DNA of 64,000 nucleotides from Rhodospirillum sp. UBA1311 (GCA_002307145.1 DBTR01000067.1:1278-65277), one strand, 5' to 3'; shown: positions 24,304 to 34,080, counted from the first letter of the stretch. The notes: generated from the sequence alone by a model not told the origin. Numbers and translations are program-made.

Positions 24304-25230
24304 GTGCAGGCCTTGCTCAAGCCCAAGGACGCGAAAAGCCTCGAATCCCGAATCCAGACCCACTATGCCGAACTCCCCCCGGCGGAGCGGCGGCTGGCGG
24401 ATCTGCTGCTCGGCTTCCCCAGCGACATCGCCACCTATTCGGCGGGCGAGCTCGCCGAGATGGCGGGCACCTCCAACGCGGCGGCGACTCGCTTCTTCCG
24501 CCGTCTCGGCTACAAGGACTTCATGGAAGCGCGGCGGATGGTGCGCGGCGCGCGGAGCTGGGGCTCGCCGGTCTACCTCTCCGCCCCCGAGGACCGCGTC
24601 CGCCAGAACTCCAAGACCGTCGCCGCCCACATCGCGCGCGAAACCAACAACATCTCGCGCACGCTGGAGGCCTTGCGCCCCGACATCCTGCGCGAGGCCG
24701 CCGACGCCCTGATCGCGGCGAAGCGGGTGTTCGTCGCCGGGTTCCGCAACAGCCGCGTGTTGGCGCTCTACCTCCACCGCCAGCTCTCCATCGTGCGCGA
24801 CGGCGTGGTGCTGGCGCCCTCGGTCGGGCAAACCCTCGGCGAGGACCTGGCCGGGCTGAACGCCGACGACGTGGTGGTGGTGGTGGGCTTCCGCCGCCGC
24901 ATGGCAATGGTCGAGACTCTGATCTCGGTAGCGAAGCGGCGCGGCGCAAAGGTCCTTCTGGTCGCCGATTCCTCGGCCACGACGATGCCGAAAAAACCGG
25001 ACTGGAACTTGCTCTGCGAGGTGCGCTCCGAATCCCCATTCGACAGCTACACCGCCGCGATGAGCGTCTTGAATCTCTTGTGCGCCGCGACCTTCCGCAG
25101 CGGCATGCCGAATTCCTTCGAGCGTTTGCGCGACATCGAGTCGCTGCACGACGAACTTGAGGAACTCGACACCGTCAACTGGATCGCAAGCGTCGGCATG
25201 GGCGAAACCGACGCGGAGGACGCATCATGA
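24304..25230 (+). CDS. MurR/RpiR-family regulator
   Basis: A 308-residue regulator with an N-terminal HTH_6 domain (about residues 10-80; AGELAEMAGTSNAAATRFFRRLGY) and a C-terminal SIS phosphosugar-type ligand domain (about 125-260; FVAGFRNSRVLALYLHRQL). GTG start with GGAG nearby. It is divergent from the TRAP operon and overlaps the following D-aminoacylase by four bases, so it probably controls both directions. RpiR proteins near amino-acid genes are known to sense non-sugar ligands, so the SIS domain does not prove a sugar substrate. Confidence 0.9.
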   Translation: MQALLKPKDAKSLESRIQTHYAELPPAERRLADLLLGFPSDIATYSAGELAEMAGTSNAAATRFFRRLGYKDFMEARRMVRGARSWGSPVYLSAPEDRVRQNSKTVAAHIARETNNISRTLEALRPDILREAADALIAAKRVFVAGFRNSRVLALYLHRQLSIVRDGVVLAPSVGQTLGEDLAGLNADDVVVVVGFRRRMAMVETLISVAKRRGAKVLLVADSSATTMPKKPDWNLLCEVRSESPFDSYTAAMSVLNLLCAATFRSGMPNSFERLRDIESLHDELEELDTVNWIASVGMGETDAEDAS

Positions 25231-26663
25231 CTTTGATCCTGAAGGGCGGCATGGTGCTGGACGGCGACGGCGGGACGCCGCGCCGCGCCGACGTCGCGAT
25301 CGACGGGCCGCGCATCATCGCGGTCGCCGAAAACCTCGCGCTCGCCGACGCCGACGTGCGGAACGTCGAAGGCTTGATCGTCGCGCCCGGCTTCATCGAC
25401 ACCCACAGCCACGACGACGGTGCGCTGATCGTCGATCCGCGCCTGGTGCCGAAGACCAGCCAGGGCGTGACCACGGTGGTGGTGGGCAACTGCGGCATCG
25501 GCCTCGCGCCGGTCAGCCGGCCCCAGGTCGAGGGCCTCGGCCTCCCGGCGCTGGCCGGCGCGGCCGGCACCTTCGCGAGCTTCGCCGACTATCTCGCGGC
25601 GGTGGCGGCGGCGAAGCCCTCGGTCAATGTCGTGCCGCTCCTCGGCCACACCACGCTTCGCCAGGAGGTGATGGGCGAGACCGGCCGCGCCGCCACCGCC
25701 ACCGAAATCGCGCGGATGGCGACGCTCCTCGACGCGGCGATGCAGGCGGGCGCGGCGGGCCTCTCCACCGGGCTCTATTACGATGCGGCGAAGTCGGCCT
25801 CCACCGCCGAAGTGGTCGCCCTCGCCATGGTCGCGGCGAGCCATGGCGGGATTTACGCCACGCATTTGCGCGACGAGGAAAACGACGTCACCGAGGCGAT
25901 GGAGGAGGCGTTCGCGATCGGCCGCGCCGCCGGGATTCCGGTGCTGCTCTCCCACCACAAGGTCGGCGGGCGCGCCAACTGGGGCCGCGCGCAGGAGACC
26001 CTCGCAATGATCGCCGCCGCGCGCCGCGACCAGCCGGTGATGCTCGACGTCTATCCCTATTCCGCCTCCTCCACCGCATTGATGCCGGAACGCTGCGACG
26101 GCTCGATCGCGGTGCGCATCGCCTGGTCCGCGCCGCACCCGGAGATGAACGGCCGCGACCTCGGCGAGATCGCCGCCGCTTGGGGCTGCACGATGCGCGA
26201 AGCCGCCGAGCGCCTGCTCCCCGGCGGCGCGATCTATTTCATGATGGACGAGGCGGACGTGCGTGCGGTGCTGGCGAGTCCGGATGCGATGATTGGCTCC
26301 GACGGCATGCCTTGCGACGCCCACCCGCATCCGCGCCTGTGGGGCACCTTCCCCCGCGTTCTCGGCCACTACGCGCGCGAGGCCGGGTTGTTTTCCCTGC
26401 CCGAGGCGGTGCGGCGAATGACGTCGCTGGCCGCCGACGCCTTCGGCCTCGAAGGCCGGGGACGGATCAAGCCCGGCGCGTTCGCCGACGTCACGGTGTT
26501 CGACGCCGCCGCCATCGGTTCTCGCGCGAGCTTCGACGACCCACGGATCGAAGCCGACGGCATCCACATGGTGCTGGTCAACGGCAAGGTCGCCTGGGCC
26601 GACGGCGTGCCCGAGGCGGGCGGCGGTCGCATCCTGCGCCGCGAAGCGGACGCCCGCCGATGA
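25227..26663 (+). CDS. N-acyl-D-amino-acid deacylase (D-aminoacylase family)
   Basis: A 478-residue amidohydrolase. It starts with the small beta-sandwich domain (MTLILKGGMVLDGDGG), followed by the metal-binding GFIDTHSHDDG, the GVTTVVVGNCGIG stretch characteristic of D-aminoacylases, THLRDEE, LLSHHKVGG and late SDGMPCDAHPHPRLWGTFPRVLG. It hydrolyses N-acyl-D-amino acids (or N-acyl-D-glutamate/aspartate) to the D-amino acid. It is co-transcribed with the RpiR regulator and a carbamoylase, in keeping with a D-amino acid or derivative salvage theme. Confidence 0.92.
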   Translation: MTLILKGGMVLDGDGGTPRRADVAIDGPRIIAVAENLALADADVRNVEGLIVAPGFIDTHSHDDGALIVDPRLVPKTSQGVTTVVVGNCGIGLAPVSRPQVEGLGLPALAGAAGTFASFADYLAAVAAAKPSVNVVPLLGHTTLRQEVMGETGRAATATEIARMATLLDAAMQAGAAGLSTGLYYDAAKSASTAEVVALAMVAASHGGIYATHLRDEENDVTEAMEEAFAIGRAAGIPVLLSHHKVGGRANWGRAQETLAMIAAARRDQPVMLDVYPYSASSTALMPERCDGSIAVRIAWSAPHPEMNGRDLGEIAAAWGCTMREAAERLLPGGAIYFMMDEADVRAVLASPDAMIGSDGMPCDAHPHPRLWGTFPRVLGHYAREAGLFSLPEAVRRMTSLAADAFGLEGRGRIKPGAFADVTVFDAAAIGSRASFDDPRIEADGIHMVLVNGKVAWADGVPEAGGGRILRREADARR

Positions 26664-27907
26664 CCCTGCCCCTCGACCGCGACCGCCTCTGGCGACGCCT
26701 CGAAACCCTCGCGGGGTTCACCGATCCCGATCGCCCGTGGACCCGCCGCGCGTTCACGCCACTGCACGCAGCGGCGCGCGAATGGCTGGCGGGCGAGCTC
26801 GCCACCGCCGGGTTGACGGTCAGCCTCGACGCGGGCGGCAACCTGATCGGCCGCCGCGAGGGCACGGAACCGGGGCGGCAGCCGCTGGTCTCGGGTTCGC
26901 ACTGCGACACCGTGCCCGAGGGCGGACGCTTCGACGGCATCGCCGGGGTGCTGGCCGCGCTCGAAGTCGCCCACGCGCTGGCGGACGCGGGCGAAACCCT
27001 GCGCCATCCTCTGGAGATCATCGACTTCCTCTCCGAAGAACCGAGCGACTACGGGGTTTCCTCGGTCGGCAGCCGCGCCTTCGCGGGCAAGCTCACCGCC
27101 GCGCAACTGGCGCTGGCGAACCCGGCGGGCGAAACCCTCGCCGCCGCCATCGCCCGGGCGGGCGGCAACCCGGCGGCGCTCGCCAAACCCTTGCGCAAGC
27201 CGAACAGCACCGCCGCCTATGTCGAACTCCACATCGAGCAGGGCCGGGTTCTCGAATCCGCCGACGTACCGATCGGCGTGGTGTCGAGCATCGTCGGCAT
27301 CCGCCGCCTCGCCATCACCGTCACCGGCCGCACCGACCACGCCGGCACCACGCCGATGGCCGAGCGCCGCGACGCCCTGGCGGGCGCGGCGCAGGTGATC
27401 GGTGCGGCGCACGATCTCGCGGCACGGATGACCGGCGACCCGGACTACGTCGTCGCGACGATCGGCCACCTTTCGGTTTCTCCAAACGCCGCGAATGCCG
27501 TGCCGGGGGCGGTCGAGATGATCCTCGACCTGCGCAGTTCCTCCGCCGAGGTGCTTGAGGATTTCCCCCAGATCCTCGGCGCGACCGTCGCCCCAAAGTT
27601 GGCCGCGCTCCGCTGCGCCTACGCCGCCGCCACCTTGAGCCTCGCCGCCCCCACCGACTGCGCGCCCCTGGTTCGCCATGCGATCGCCAAGGCCGCGCAT
27701 GGCCTTGGCCTTGGCGTTCTGCCTCTGCCGAGCGGCGCGGGCCACGACGCGGTCAACGCCGCGCTCACCGGTCCGGCCGGAATGATCTTCATTCCCTGCC
27801 GCGACGGCCGCAGCCACTGCCCCGAGGAATGGGCGACGCCGGAACAGCTCTTCGACGGCGCCCGGGTCCTGGCCGAAACTCTGCGCGAACTCGATCGGAC
27901 GTTGTAA
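26660..27907 (+). CDS. M20-family hydantoinase/carbamoylase amidase, second copy
   Basis: A 415-residue relative of the amidase at 18736-19998. It keeps the metal ligands (GSHCDTVPEGGRFDGIAG, FLSEEPSDYG, ELHIEQGRVLE) and the TDHAGTTPMAERRDA and SGAGHDAVNA blocks. The FLSEEPSDYGVSSVGSR segment replaces the usual TNEEGxRF, so substrate preference probably differs. It overlaps the deacylase by four bases. The apparent longer frame through the deacylase is not a fusion but a shadow. It probably acts on an N-carbamoyl or N-formimino amino acid. Confidence 0.9.
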   Translation: MTLPLDRDRLWRRLETLAGFTDPDRPWTRRAFTPLHAAAREWLAGELATAGLTVSLDAGGNLIGRREGTEPGRQPLVSGSHCDTVPEGGRFDGIAGVLAALEVAHALADAGETLRHPLEIIDFLSEEPSDYGVSSVGSRAFAGKLTAAQLALANPAGETLAAAIARAGGNPAALAKPLRKPNSTAAYVELHIEQGRVLESADVPIGVVSSIVGIRRLAITVTGRTDHAGTTPMAERRDALAGAAQVIGAAHDLAARMTGDPDYVVATIGHLSVSPNAANAVPGAVEMILDLRSSSAEVLEDFPQILGATVAPKLAALRCAYAAATLSLAAPTDCAPLVRHAIAKAAHGLGLGVLPLPSGAGHDAVNAALTGPAGMIFIPCRDGRSHCPEEWATPEQLFDGARVLAETLRELDRTL

Positions 27908-27984
27908 TTCCACCGCTCTTGCATCGGACCCGCCCCAACCTCACTTGGGAAGACGCGGCCAAACCGATCCCAGGAGACGAGGTC

Positions 27985-28887
27985 ATGCGGTTTCCAACCC
28001 TTTCCGTGGCGATATTGGCGATGACCCTGACGACCACCCCGAGCCTTGCCGCCGACCCCGCCGGAGTTCACCGGATGAAGCTCGGCGACTTCACCGTGGT
28101 GACGCTGAAGGACGCGCAGGGCATGCGCCCGCTCGACAAGCTGATCGCCAACCCCGAGGAAATCCCGAACGCCGGAGTGAAGACCCCCGACGACCCCGCG
28201 CCGCTCGGCGTCAACGCCTTCCTCGTCGACACCGGCGCGTCGCTGGTGTTGATCGACAGCGGCAACGGCAAGGCCGCCAACGGCCAGGCTCTCGACAACC
28301 TGCGCGCCGCGGGCTACCAGCCCGAGCAGGTGACGACGGTGCTGCTCACCCATCTCCACGGCGACCACGTCGGCGGCATGGCGGTGGACGGCAAGCCGAT
28401 CTTCCCCAACGCGACGGTCTACCTCGAACGCCGCGAGGCGGACTTCTGGCTCGGCCCGGATGCGCTCAAGACCGCGCCCGAATCCCGCCGCCCCGGCATG
28501 GAAAAGGCCAAGACCAATCTTGAACCCTACGAGAAGGCCGGCAAGCTCAAGATCTTCGACGGCGCGGCGACGCTGATGACCGGCTTCGACGTGGTCCCGG
28601 CCTATGGCCACACCCCCGGCCACACCGCCTACATGCTCGAGAGCAAGGGCCAGCGCCTGCTGGTCTGGGGCGACATCATCCACATCCAGCAGCTCCAGCT
28701 CCCCAATCCCAATGTCTCGCTGGTGTTCGACGTCGATGCGCTGATGGCCCGGGAAACCCGCAAAACCTTCCTCGCCCACGCGGTGGCGCAAGGCTACCCG
28801 ATTGCGGGAATGCACATGGCATTCCCCGGCATCGGCTATATCAAGCCCGCCGACAAGGGCTATCGCTGGGAACCGGTGTCGCCGTAA
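27985..28887 (+). CDS. Secreted metallo-beta-lactamase-fold hydrolase
   Basis: A 300-residue protein with a Sec signal peptide (MRFPTLSVAILAMTLTTTPSLAA). The MBL fold shows the zinc motif LTHLHGDHVGG, a later histidine in PAYGHTPGHTAYML, and an aspartate in WGDIIHIQ. It resembles periplasmic lactonase/quorum-quenching-like MBL proteins of the glyoxalase-II superfamily, but the substrate is not known. The ATG at 27985 follows CAGGAG. It may be part of the RpiR-led operon (77 bases after the amidase) and could open a lactone, lactam or ester outside the cytoplasm. Confidence 0.85.
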   Translation: MRFPTLSVAILAMTLTTTPSLAADPAGVHRMKLGDFTVVTLKDAQGMRPLDKLIANPEEIPNAGVKTPDDPAPLGVNAFLVDTGASLVLIDSGNGKAANGQALDNLRAAGYQPEQVTTVLLTHLHGDHVGGMAVDGKPIFPNATVYLERREADFWLGPDALKTAPESRRPGMEKAKTNLEPYEKAGKLKIFDGAATLMTGFDVVPAYGHTPGHTAYMLESKGQRLLVWGDIIHIQQLQLPNPNVSLVFDVDALMARETRKTFLAHAVAQGYPIAGMHMAFPGIGYIKPADKGYRWEPVSP

Positions 28888-28988
28888 GGCCCAAGCCCGT
28901 CAGGGCGTTAACAAACTCGGAAGACTCGTTGCGATACTATGCCGGCGGACGGGCGCAAGTCCGCGCCGCTGGTCGGGAGTCTTCCGGA

Positions 28989-31145
28989 TTGCTGTCCCTG
29001 TTTCACCGAATTGGCGCCGGAGCCATGTCTCGCGCTTCCGCCAACGTCATCGCATCGTCGTCCCTGATCGCGATCCAGCAAGCGCTGGCGATGGTGATGC
29101 CGCTGATCATGATCGGCGCGATCGGCCTGATGATCATGGATTTCCCGGTGCCCGAGCTCCACGCCGCCCTCGATCGGGTGTTCGGGCTGCACTGGCGGGG
29201 AGCCTGCACCAATCTCGTCGCCGGGACCTTCGGCGTCGCCTCGCTCGCGGTTCTCTGCATGGTGAGCGGCAACATTGCAACGCGCGGCGGCGCACGGAGG
29301 CGAAAGCCCAACCCGCTCGCCGCGATCGCGGTGGCGCTGTCGTGCTTCTTCGTCGTTGCCGCACCCGCCGCCACCGGCGCGTGGGTAAAGTCGTTCTCGC
29401 TGATCCACGGCTTGTTCGTCGCACTGTTCGTCGCGATCGCGGCAACCCGGCTCTATGGCGCGCTCGCCGACCTGCCGGTGCTGCGCCTGCCGATCCGCAC
29501 GCTCGGCAACGATCTCGCGGTGCGCGAGGCGGTGTCGGCCATGCCCGCCGGGATCCTCACCATCCTCGCGTTCGCGGTCTTGCGCTTCGGGCTCGAAGCG
29601 GTGGGCGTCTCGGGCGTGCAGACGGCGGTGAGCCATGCCTTCGCCGCGCCCTTCGCCGGGATGGAGAACGATCTCGGCCTCGCGTTTGCCTACACCAGCC
29701 TCTGCCAGGTCCTCTGGCTGCTCGGCATCCACGGCCCCAACCTGCTGTTCTCCCTGGAAGACGGCGTCTTCGTCCCCGCGCTGCTCGCCAACATGCACGC
29801 GACGCTCTGGCACCAGTTCCCGCCCGAGATCTTCACCAAGACGTTCTTCGATTGCTTCACCCGAATCGGCGGCTCGGGCAGCACGCTCTGCCTGATCGTC
29901 GCGGTGCTGGTCGCCGGGCGCGACGGCGGCACCCGAAGGCTCTGCCTGTTCGCCCTGATCCCGGCGTTCTGCAACGTCAACGAACCGCTGATGTTCGGCA
30001 TTCCGCTGGTGCTGAACCCGACCTACGCGGTGCCGTTCCTCGTCGTACCGCTGGTCCAGACCCTGACGGCGTACGGCGCGACCGTCGCGGGGTGGATGCC
30101 CCACACCGCGATCCCGCTGATCTGGACCACGCCCGCGCTATTCAGCGGCTACGTCGCTACCGGCGACGTTTCGGGGGTGGTGATGCAGGCGTTCAACCTC
30201 GCCCTCGGCATTGCGATCTACCTGCCGTTCGTGCGGTGGTCCGACCGGATGCGCGCCGACCAGGGACAACGGGCGATGACCCGCCTGCTGCATGTCGCCG
30301 AAGCGACCGCCCCGGCGCAGCCCGAGCGCAAATGTCTCGGTGCGGCGGGGCCCGAGGGCGACCTCGCCGAGACCCTCGCCTACGACCTCGGCTACGCGCT
30401 CCGGCGCGGCACCGGGCTCTATCTCGAATACCAGCCCCAGATCGATACCGACACCGGTCGGGTGGTCGGTGTCGAGGCGTTGCTGCGCTGGCTTCATCCC
30501 TCGTTCGGGCGGGTACCGCCGCCGATCACCGTCGCGCTCGCCGAAGACCTGGACGACGTCGACCGCCTCGGCCAGTTCGTCCTCGAAGAAACCTGCGCGC
30601 GCCGCGCCGCCTGGCGCGGCACTGCCGACGACACCCTGGTCGCCTGCATCAACGTCACGCCCCGCCAACTCCTCGAAGCGCGCTTCGCCGACGACGTGAT
30701 CGCCTGCATCGCGCGCCACGATCTCCAACCCCGCCAGATCGAACTGGAGATCACCGAATCGACGGTCCTCTCGCCCCACACGGCGGCGCTCGGCGCGGTG
30801 CAGCGGCTGCGCGCCCACGGCGTGCGGGTGGCGATCGACGACTTCGGCATGGGACACACGTCGCTACGCTATTTGCGCGAATTCCCGGTCGACACGATCA
30901 AGATCGACCGGTCATTCACCCTCGCCGGGTCCGATGACGTCAACGACCACATCGTCCGCAGCATCGTCGACCTCAGCCGATCGCTCGGCATCACCACGGT
31001 GGTCGAAGGGGTGGAAACCTCCGAGCAGCTCGACCGCTTCCGCGCGCTCGGCTGCACCGTCGTCCAGGGATATCTGTTCTGCCGCCCGATCACCGCCGAC
31101 GCCTGTCTCGCGTTCATCCGCAGGCACGCCGAGGCGACCGCCTGA
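28989..31145 (+). CDS. PTS EIIC membrane domain fused to EAL c-di-GMP phosphodiesterase domain
   Basis: A protein of about 718 residues in two parts. Residues 1 to about 415 are an EIIC domain of the lactose/cellobiose type, with LIAIQQALAMVMPLIMIGAI at the N-terminus and the conserved PAFCNVNEPLMFGIPLVLNPTYAVPF. Residues about 465-715 are an EAL domain with its main catalytic motifs: YQPQID, VEALLRW, INVTPRQL, ELEITES, IDDFGMGHTSL, TIKIDRSF, VVEGVET and QGYLFCRP. No EIIA, EIIB or sugar enzyme is nearby, so the membrane part is probably a sugar sensor or c-di-GMP-linked transporter. The TTG start at 28989 has GGGAG upstream; ATG at 29025 and TTG at 28929 are alternatives. Confidence 0.88.
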   Translation: MLSLFHRIGAGAMSRASANVIASSSLIAIQQALAMVMPLIMIGAIGLMIMDFPVPELHAALDRVFGLHWRGACTNLVAGTFGVASLAVLCMVSGNIATRGGARRRKPNPLAAIAVALSCFFVVAAPAATGAWVKSFSLIHGLFVALFVAIAATRLYGALADLPVLRLPIRTLGNDLAVREAVSAMPAGILTILAFAVLRFGLEAVGVSGVQTAVSHAFAAPFAGMENDLGLAFAYTSLCQVLWLLGIHGPNLLFSLEDGVFVPALLANMHATLWHQFPPEIFTKTFFDCFTRIGGSGSTLCLIVAVLVAGRDGGTRRLCLFALIPAFCNVNEPLMFGIPLVLNPTYAVPFLVVPLVQTLTAYGATVAGWMPHTAIPLIWTTPALFSGYVATGDVSGVVMQAFNLALGIAIYLPFVRWSDRMRADQGQRAMTRLLHVAEATAPAQPERKCLGAAGPEGDLAETLAYDLGYALRRGTGLYLEYQPQIDTDTGRVVGVEALLRWLHPSFGRVPPPITVALAEDLDDVDRLGQFVLEETCARRAAWRGTADDTLVACINVTPRQLLEARFADDVIACIARHDLQPRQIELEITESTVLSPHTAALGAVQRLRAHGVRVAIDDFGMGHTSLRYLREFPVDTIKIDRSFTLAGSDDVNDHIVRSIVDLSRSLGITTVVEGVETSEQLDRFRALGCTVVQGYLFCRPITADACLAFIRRHAEATA

Positions 31146-31188
31146 CGCCCATGGCCTTCGACGCGTCGCGACCCCACATGCTCCCGGC

Positions 31189-31210
31189 GAAGCGGCGAAC
31201 CGGCCGCTTC
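31189..31210 (+). terminator. Hairpin between the EIIC-EAL gene and carbonic anhydrase gene
   Basis: GAAGCGGC and GCCGCTTC form a perfect 8-bp stem with a six-base loop, 44 bases after the stop at 31145. No U-run follows. It may be a terminator or stability element. Confidence 0.4.
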
Positions 31211-31250
31211 GGGCATCACCACCTCCGTCGACACCCTGCGGGAGCCGAAG

Positions 31251-31877
31251 ATGACCGAGATTTCAAGACTTCTGGATGGGTTCCAGTCCTTCCGTGAGAC
31301 CTACTTCGCCGAAACGCCCCAACTCTTCCAGACCCTCAACCGCGAGGGGCAGAAACCCAAGGTGCTGGTGATCGCCTGCTCGGATTCCCGCGTCGATCCG
31401 GCGATCCTGTTCAACGCCGCGCCGGGCGAGCTGTTCGTCGTCCGCAACGTCGCCAATCTCGTGCCGCCCTACCAGCCCGACGGGCAATACCACGGCACCA
31501 GCGCCGCGATCGAGTTCGCGGTGCGCGACCTCCAGGTCGCCGAAATCCTGGTGCTCGGGCATTCCTCCTGCGGCGGCATCGGCGCGCTGCGCGACCTCGC
31601 GCGCGGCCATCCGGAAAACCGCGAGTTCATCGGCCCCTGGGTCGCGATCGCGGCCGACGCCTGTTCCGCCCACGCGGGCGCCGCCGAGGTCGAACAGGCG
31701 GCGATCCGCCAGTCGGTCGGCAACCTCCGCTCCTTCCCCTGGCTCGCCGAACGCGAGGCCTCGGGCGCGCTTACCCTGCACGGCTGGTGGTTCGACCTCG
31801 ACGCCGGGGCGCTCTGGCGACTGGCGGGCGATCGCTTCGTGCGGGTAGAGGTTGCCCGGCCCGAGATTTCACGCTAG
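31251..31877 (+). CDS. Beta-class carbonic anhydrase
   Basis: A 208-residue zinc enzyme converting CO2 and bicarbonate. The zinc ligands are in ACSDSRVDP (cysteine plus the Asp/Arg dyad) and GHSSCGGI (histidine and cysteine). HGTSAAIEFAVRDL between them is typical of the clade found in many alphaproteobacteria. It is a single gene with no clear operon partners, and a housekeeping role in supplying bicarbonate is likely. Confidence 0.93.
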   Translation: MTEISRLLDGFQSFRETYFAETPQLFQTLNREGQKPKVLVIACSDSRVDPAILFNAAPGELFVVRNVANLVPPYQPDGQYHGTSAAIEFAVRDLQVAEILVLGHSSCGGIGALRDLARGHPENREFIGPWVAIAADACSAHAGAAEVEQAAIRQSVGNLRSFPWLAEREASGALTLHGWWFDLDAGALWRLAGDRFVRVEVARPEISR

Positions 31878-31995
31878 CGACAAAGACGGGCAACCCGGCA
31901 TTCGGCACCCTATATCCGGATTCGCTCCGGCCATCGCGCCGGGATAGACCCTCGTCCAAGAGGGCACCCGATGAACATCTGAGAGAGGTTGGAAA

Positions 31996-33081
31996 ATGCG
32001 CGTGCTTACCGTGGGCGGCGCGATGATCGACACCATCGCGATCATCAGCAGCGACCGTATCGAACGCATGGCGATGGAAAACGCCGACAGCTCGTTCCTT
32101 CTTCTCCAGGAAGGACAAAAGATCGAGGCGCAGGAGGTTTCGACCCACTGCGGCGGCGGCGGCGTCAACGCGGCGGTGGCGATGGCGCGCCTCGGCCTCG
32201 ACGTTGCGACCCTGATCAAGCTCGGCCAGGACCAACGCGCCGAAACCCTGCTCTCCGCCCTGATGCACGAGGGCGTCTCGACGCGGTGGGCGATCCGCGA
32301 CGGCCGCGCGCCCACCGGCGCGTCGGTGCTGATTTCCTCCCACGATCGCAATGCCGGGATCTTCACCTTCCGCGGCGCGAACACCCTGCTTGAGGAAAAG
32401 GACCTGCGCGACGACGCGTTCACCGCCGACGTGGTGTTCGTCTCCAACCTCAGCAACAGATCCGCCGAGATGTTCCCGCGCATCGTCGAAAGCTCGAAGG
32501 CGAACGGCGCGTTCGTCGCGGTCAACCCCGGCCTGCGCCACCTCTCCGCCTACTGGCCCGACTTCGAGGCCCTGCTCGGCAAGATCGACGTCCTCACCGT
32601 CAATACCTCGGAAGCGGGCACGATCGTGCCGCGCCTGGTGTCGCGGGCAGGCGAAGGCGGCGACCGCCTCGCGGGCGACGACCTGCCGCGCGTCGCGGCC
32701 AAGGGCCTGCGCGGCGGCGGCTTCGAGATGAGCCTCGCGGGGTTCGTCAAGGCGATGACCGGCTTCGGCCTGCGCTATCTGGTGATCACCGACGGCGGCG
32801 GCGGCGCCTACGTCGGCACCGCGAAGGAGATCCTGCACTGCCCGGTGCTGCCCTGCGAGGTGATCGGCACGGCGGGCGCGGGTGACGCCTTCGCCTCCAC
32901 TTTCACCGCGTGCCTCGCGCTCGGCTGGTCCGACGACCTCGCGCTGCGGGCCGCCACGATCAATGCCGCGTCGGTGGTCGGATACGTCGACACCCAGAGC
33001 GGACTGTTGCGCCTCGACGCGCTCAACGCCGCGATGAAAAAGCAGGCCAAGGCCCTGCCGGTGCGGCGCTGGGCCCTCTAG
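31996..33081 (+). CDS. PfkB-family carbohydrate/nucleoside kinase
   Basis: A 361-residue ribokinase-like enzyme. The N-terminal GG signature is in THCGGGGVNAAVAMARLG, and the C-terminal PfkB signature with the anion hole and catalytic aspartate is VIGTAGAGDAFASTFTACLALG. An insertion around residues 210-240 (SRAGEGGDRLAGDDLPRVAAKGLRGG) is unusual. The substrate cannot be set from sequence (ribose, adenosine and 2-keto-3-deoxygluconate are examples in the family). The nearby sugar-acid operon makes a sugar acid possible. GAGAGAGG precedes the ATG. It converges on the LLM gene with a six-base gap. Confidence 0.87.
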   Translation: MRVLTVGGAMIDTIAIISSDRIERMAMENADSSFLLLQEGQKIEAQEVSTHCGGGGVNAAVAMARLGLDVATLIKLGQDQRAETLLSALMHEGVSTRWAIRDGRAPTGASVLISSHDRNAGIFTFRGANTLLEEKDLRDDAFTADVVFVSNLSNRSAEMFPRIVESSKANGAFVAVNPGLRHLSAYWPDFEALLGKIDVLTVNTSEAGTIVPRLVSRAGEGGDRLAGDDLPRVAAKGLRGGGFEMSLAGFVKAMTGFGLRYLVITDGGGGAYVGTAKEILHCPVLPCEVIGTAGAGDAFASTFTACLALGWSDDLALRAATINAASVVGYVDTQSGLLRLDALNAAMKKQAKALPVRRWAL

Positions 33082-33087
33082 TCCGGG

Positions 33088-34080
33088 TCAGGCGGCGCGC
33101 TCGGCGCGGCACTGCGCGATCAATTCGAACGAGCGCAGCCGCGCGGCGTGGTCGTAGACGTCGGAAACAATGATCAGCTCGTCGGCGGCGGTCTCGGCGA
33201 TCAAGGCGTCGAGACCGGCGGCGACGGCCTCGGGCGCGCCCACCACCGAGCGCGCGAGCATCGGCGCGACCTGCGCCTTTTCCTCCGGCGACCAGTAATC
33301 CTCGATATTGGAAATCGGCGGGCGGCTCAGGCCGCGCGTGCCGCGAATGAGGTTGGTGAACGACATCTGCTGGGTCGTCGCGAGACGCTTGGCCTCGGCG
33401 TCGGTCTCCGCCGCGATCACGTTGACGCCGACCATCGCATAAGGCCTGGCGAGCTGTTCGGACGGTTTGAAGCGGCTGCGGTAAACCTGCAGCGCGCGCA
33501 GGAGTTCGCCCGGCGCGAAATGGGAGGCGAAGGCGTAGGGGAGTCCGTATTCGGCGGCGAGCGACGCGCCGAACAGGCTGGAGCCCAAGATCCACAACGG
33601 CACGTTGGTCCCCGCCGCCGGAACCGCCTGGATCCGCTGCCCCGGCATGACCGGGGCGAGGAACGCCTGGAGTTCCAGCACGTCGCGGGGGAATTCCTCG
33701 GAAGCCATCGGCGAACGCCGCAGCGCGCGCAAGGTGAGCTGGTCGGTGCCGGGCGCGCGGCCGAGTCCGAGGTCGATGCGGCCGGGGAACAGCCGCTCCA
33801 GGGTGCCGAACTGCTCGGCGATCACCAGCGGCGCATGGTTGGGCAGCATGATCCCGCCCGCGCCGACGCGGATCGTCCGGGTTCCGGCGGCGACGTGGCC
33901 AATCACCACCGCCGTCGCGGCGCTCGCCACCCCCGCCATGTTGTGATGCTCGGCGACCCAGAAGCGGCGATAGCCCCAATCCTCGGCATGGCGGGCAAGG
34001 TCCCGCGCGTTGTCGAGCGCGCCGTGCGCGTCCGTATCCTGGGTGATTCGAACCAGATCGAGAATCGACAACGGCGTCAT
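33088..34080 (-). CDS. LLM-class flavin-dependent oxidoreductase
   Basis: A 330-residue luciferase-like monooxygenase of the MsnO8/YhbW group. It begins [12 protein letters not shown] and has the group-typical [66 protein letters not shown] run (here starting [11 protein letters not shown]). It uses FMNH2 or F420-like flavin chemistry. Physiological substrates of this group are unknown. It stands alone between a kinase and an exonuclease gene. Confidence 0.88.
   Translation of the reverse strand: MTPLSILDLVRITQDTDAHGALDNARDLARHAEDWGYRRFWVAEHHNMAGVASAATAVVIGHVAAGTRTIRVGAGGIMLPNHAPLVIAEQFGTLERLFPGRIDLGLGRAPGTDQLTLRALRRSPMASEEFPRDVLELQAFLAPVMPGQRIQAVPAAGTNVPLWILGSSLFGASLAAEYGLPYAFASHFAPGELLRALQVYRSRFKPSEQLARPYAMVGVNVIAAETDAEAKRLATTQQMSFTNLIRGTRGLSRPPISNIEDYWSPEEKAQVAPMLARSVVGAPEAVAAGLDALIAETAADELIIVSDVYDHAARLRSFELIAQCRAERAA

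Noticed and set aside
25157..27907. Apparent 916-residue fusion over the deacylase and second carbamoylase
   Set aside because: The first half is a shadow frame of the deacylase; the carbamoylase begins at 26660 with ATGA overlap.
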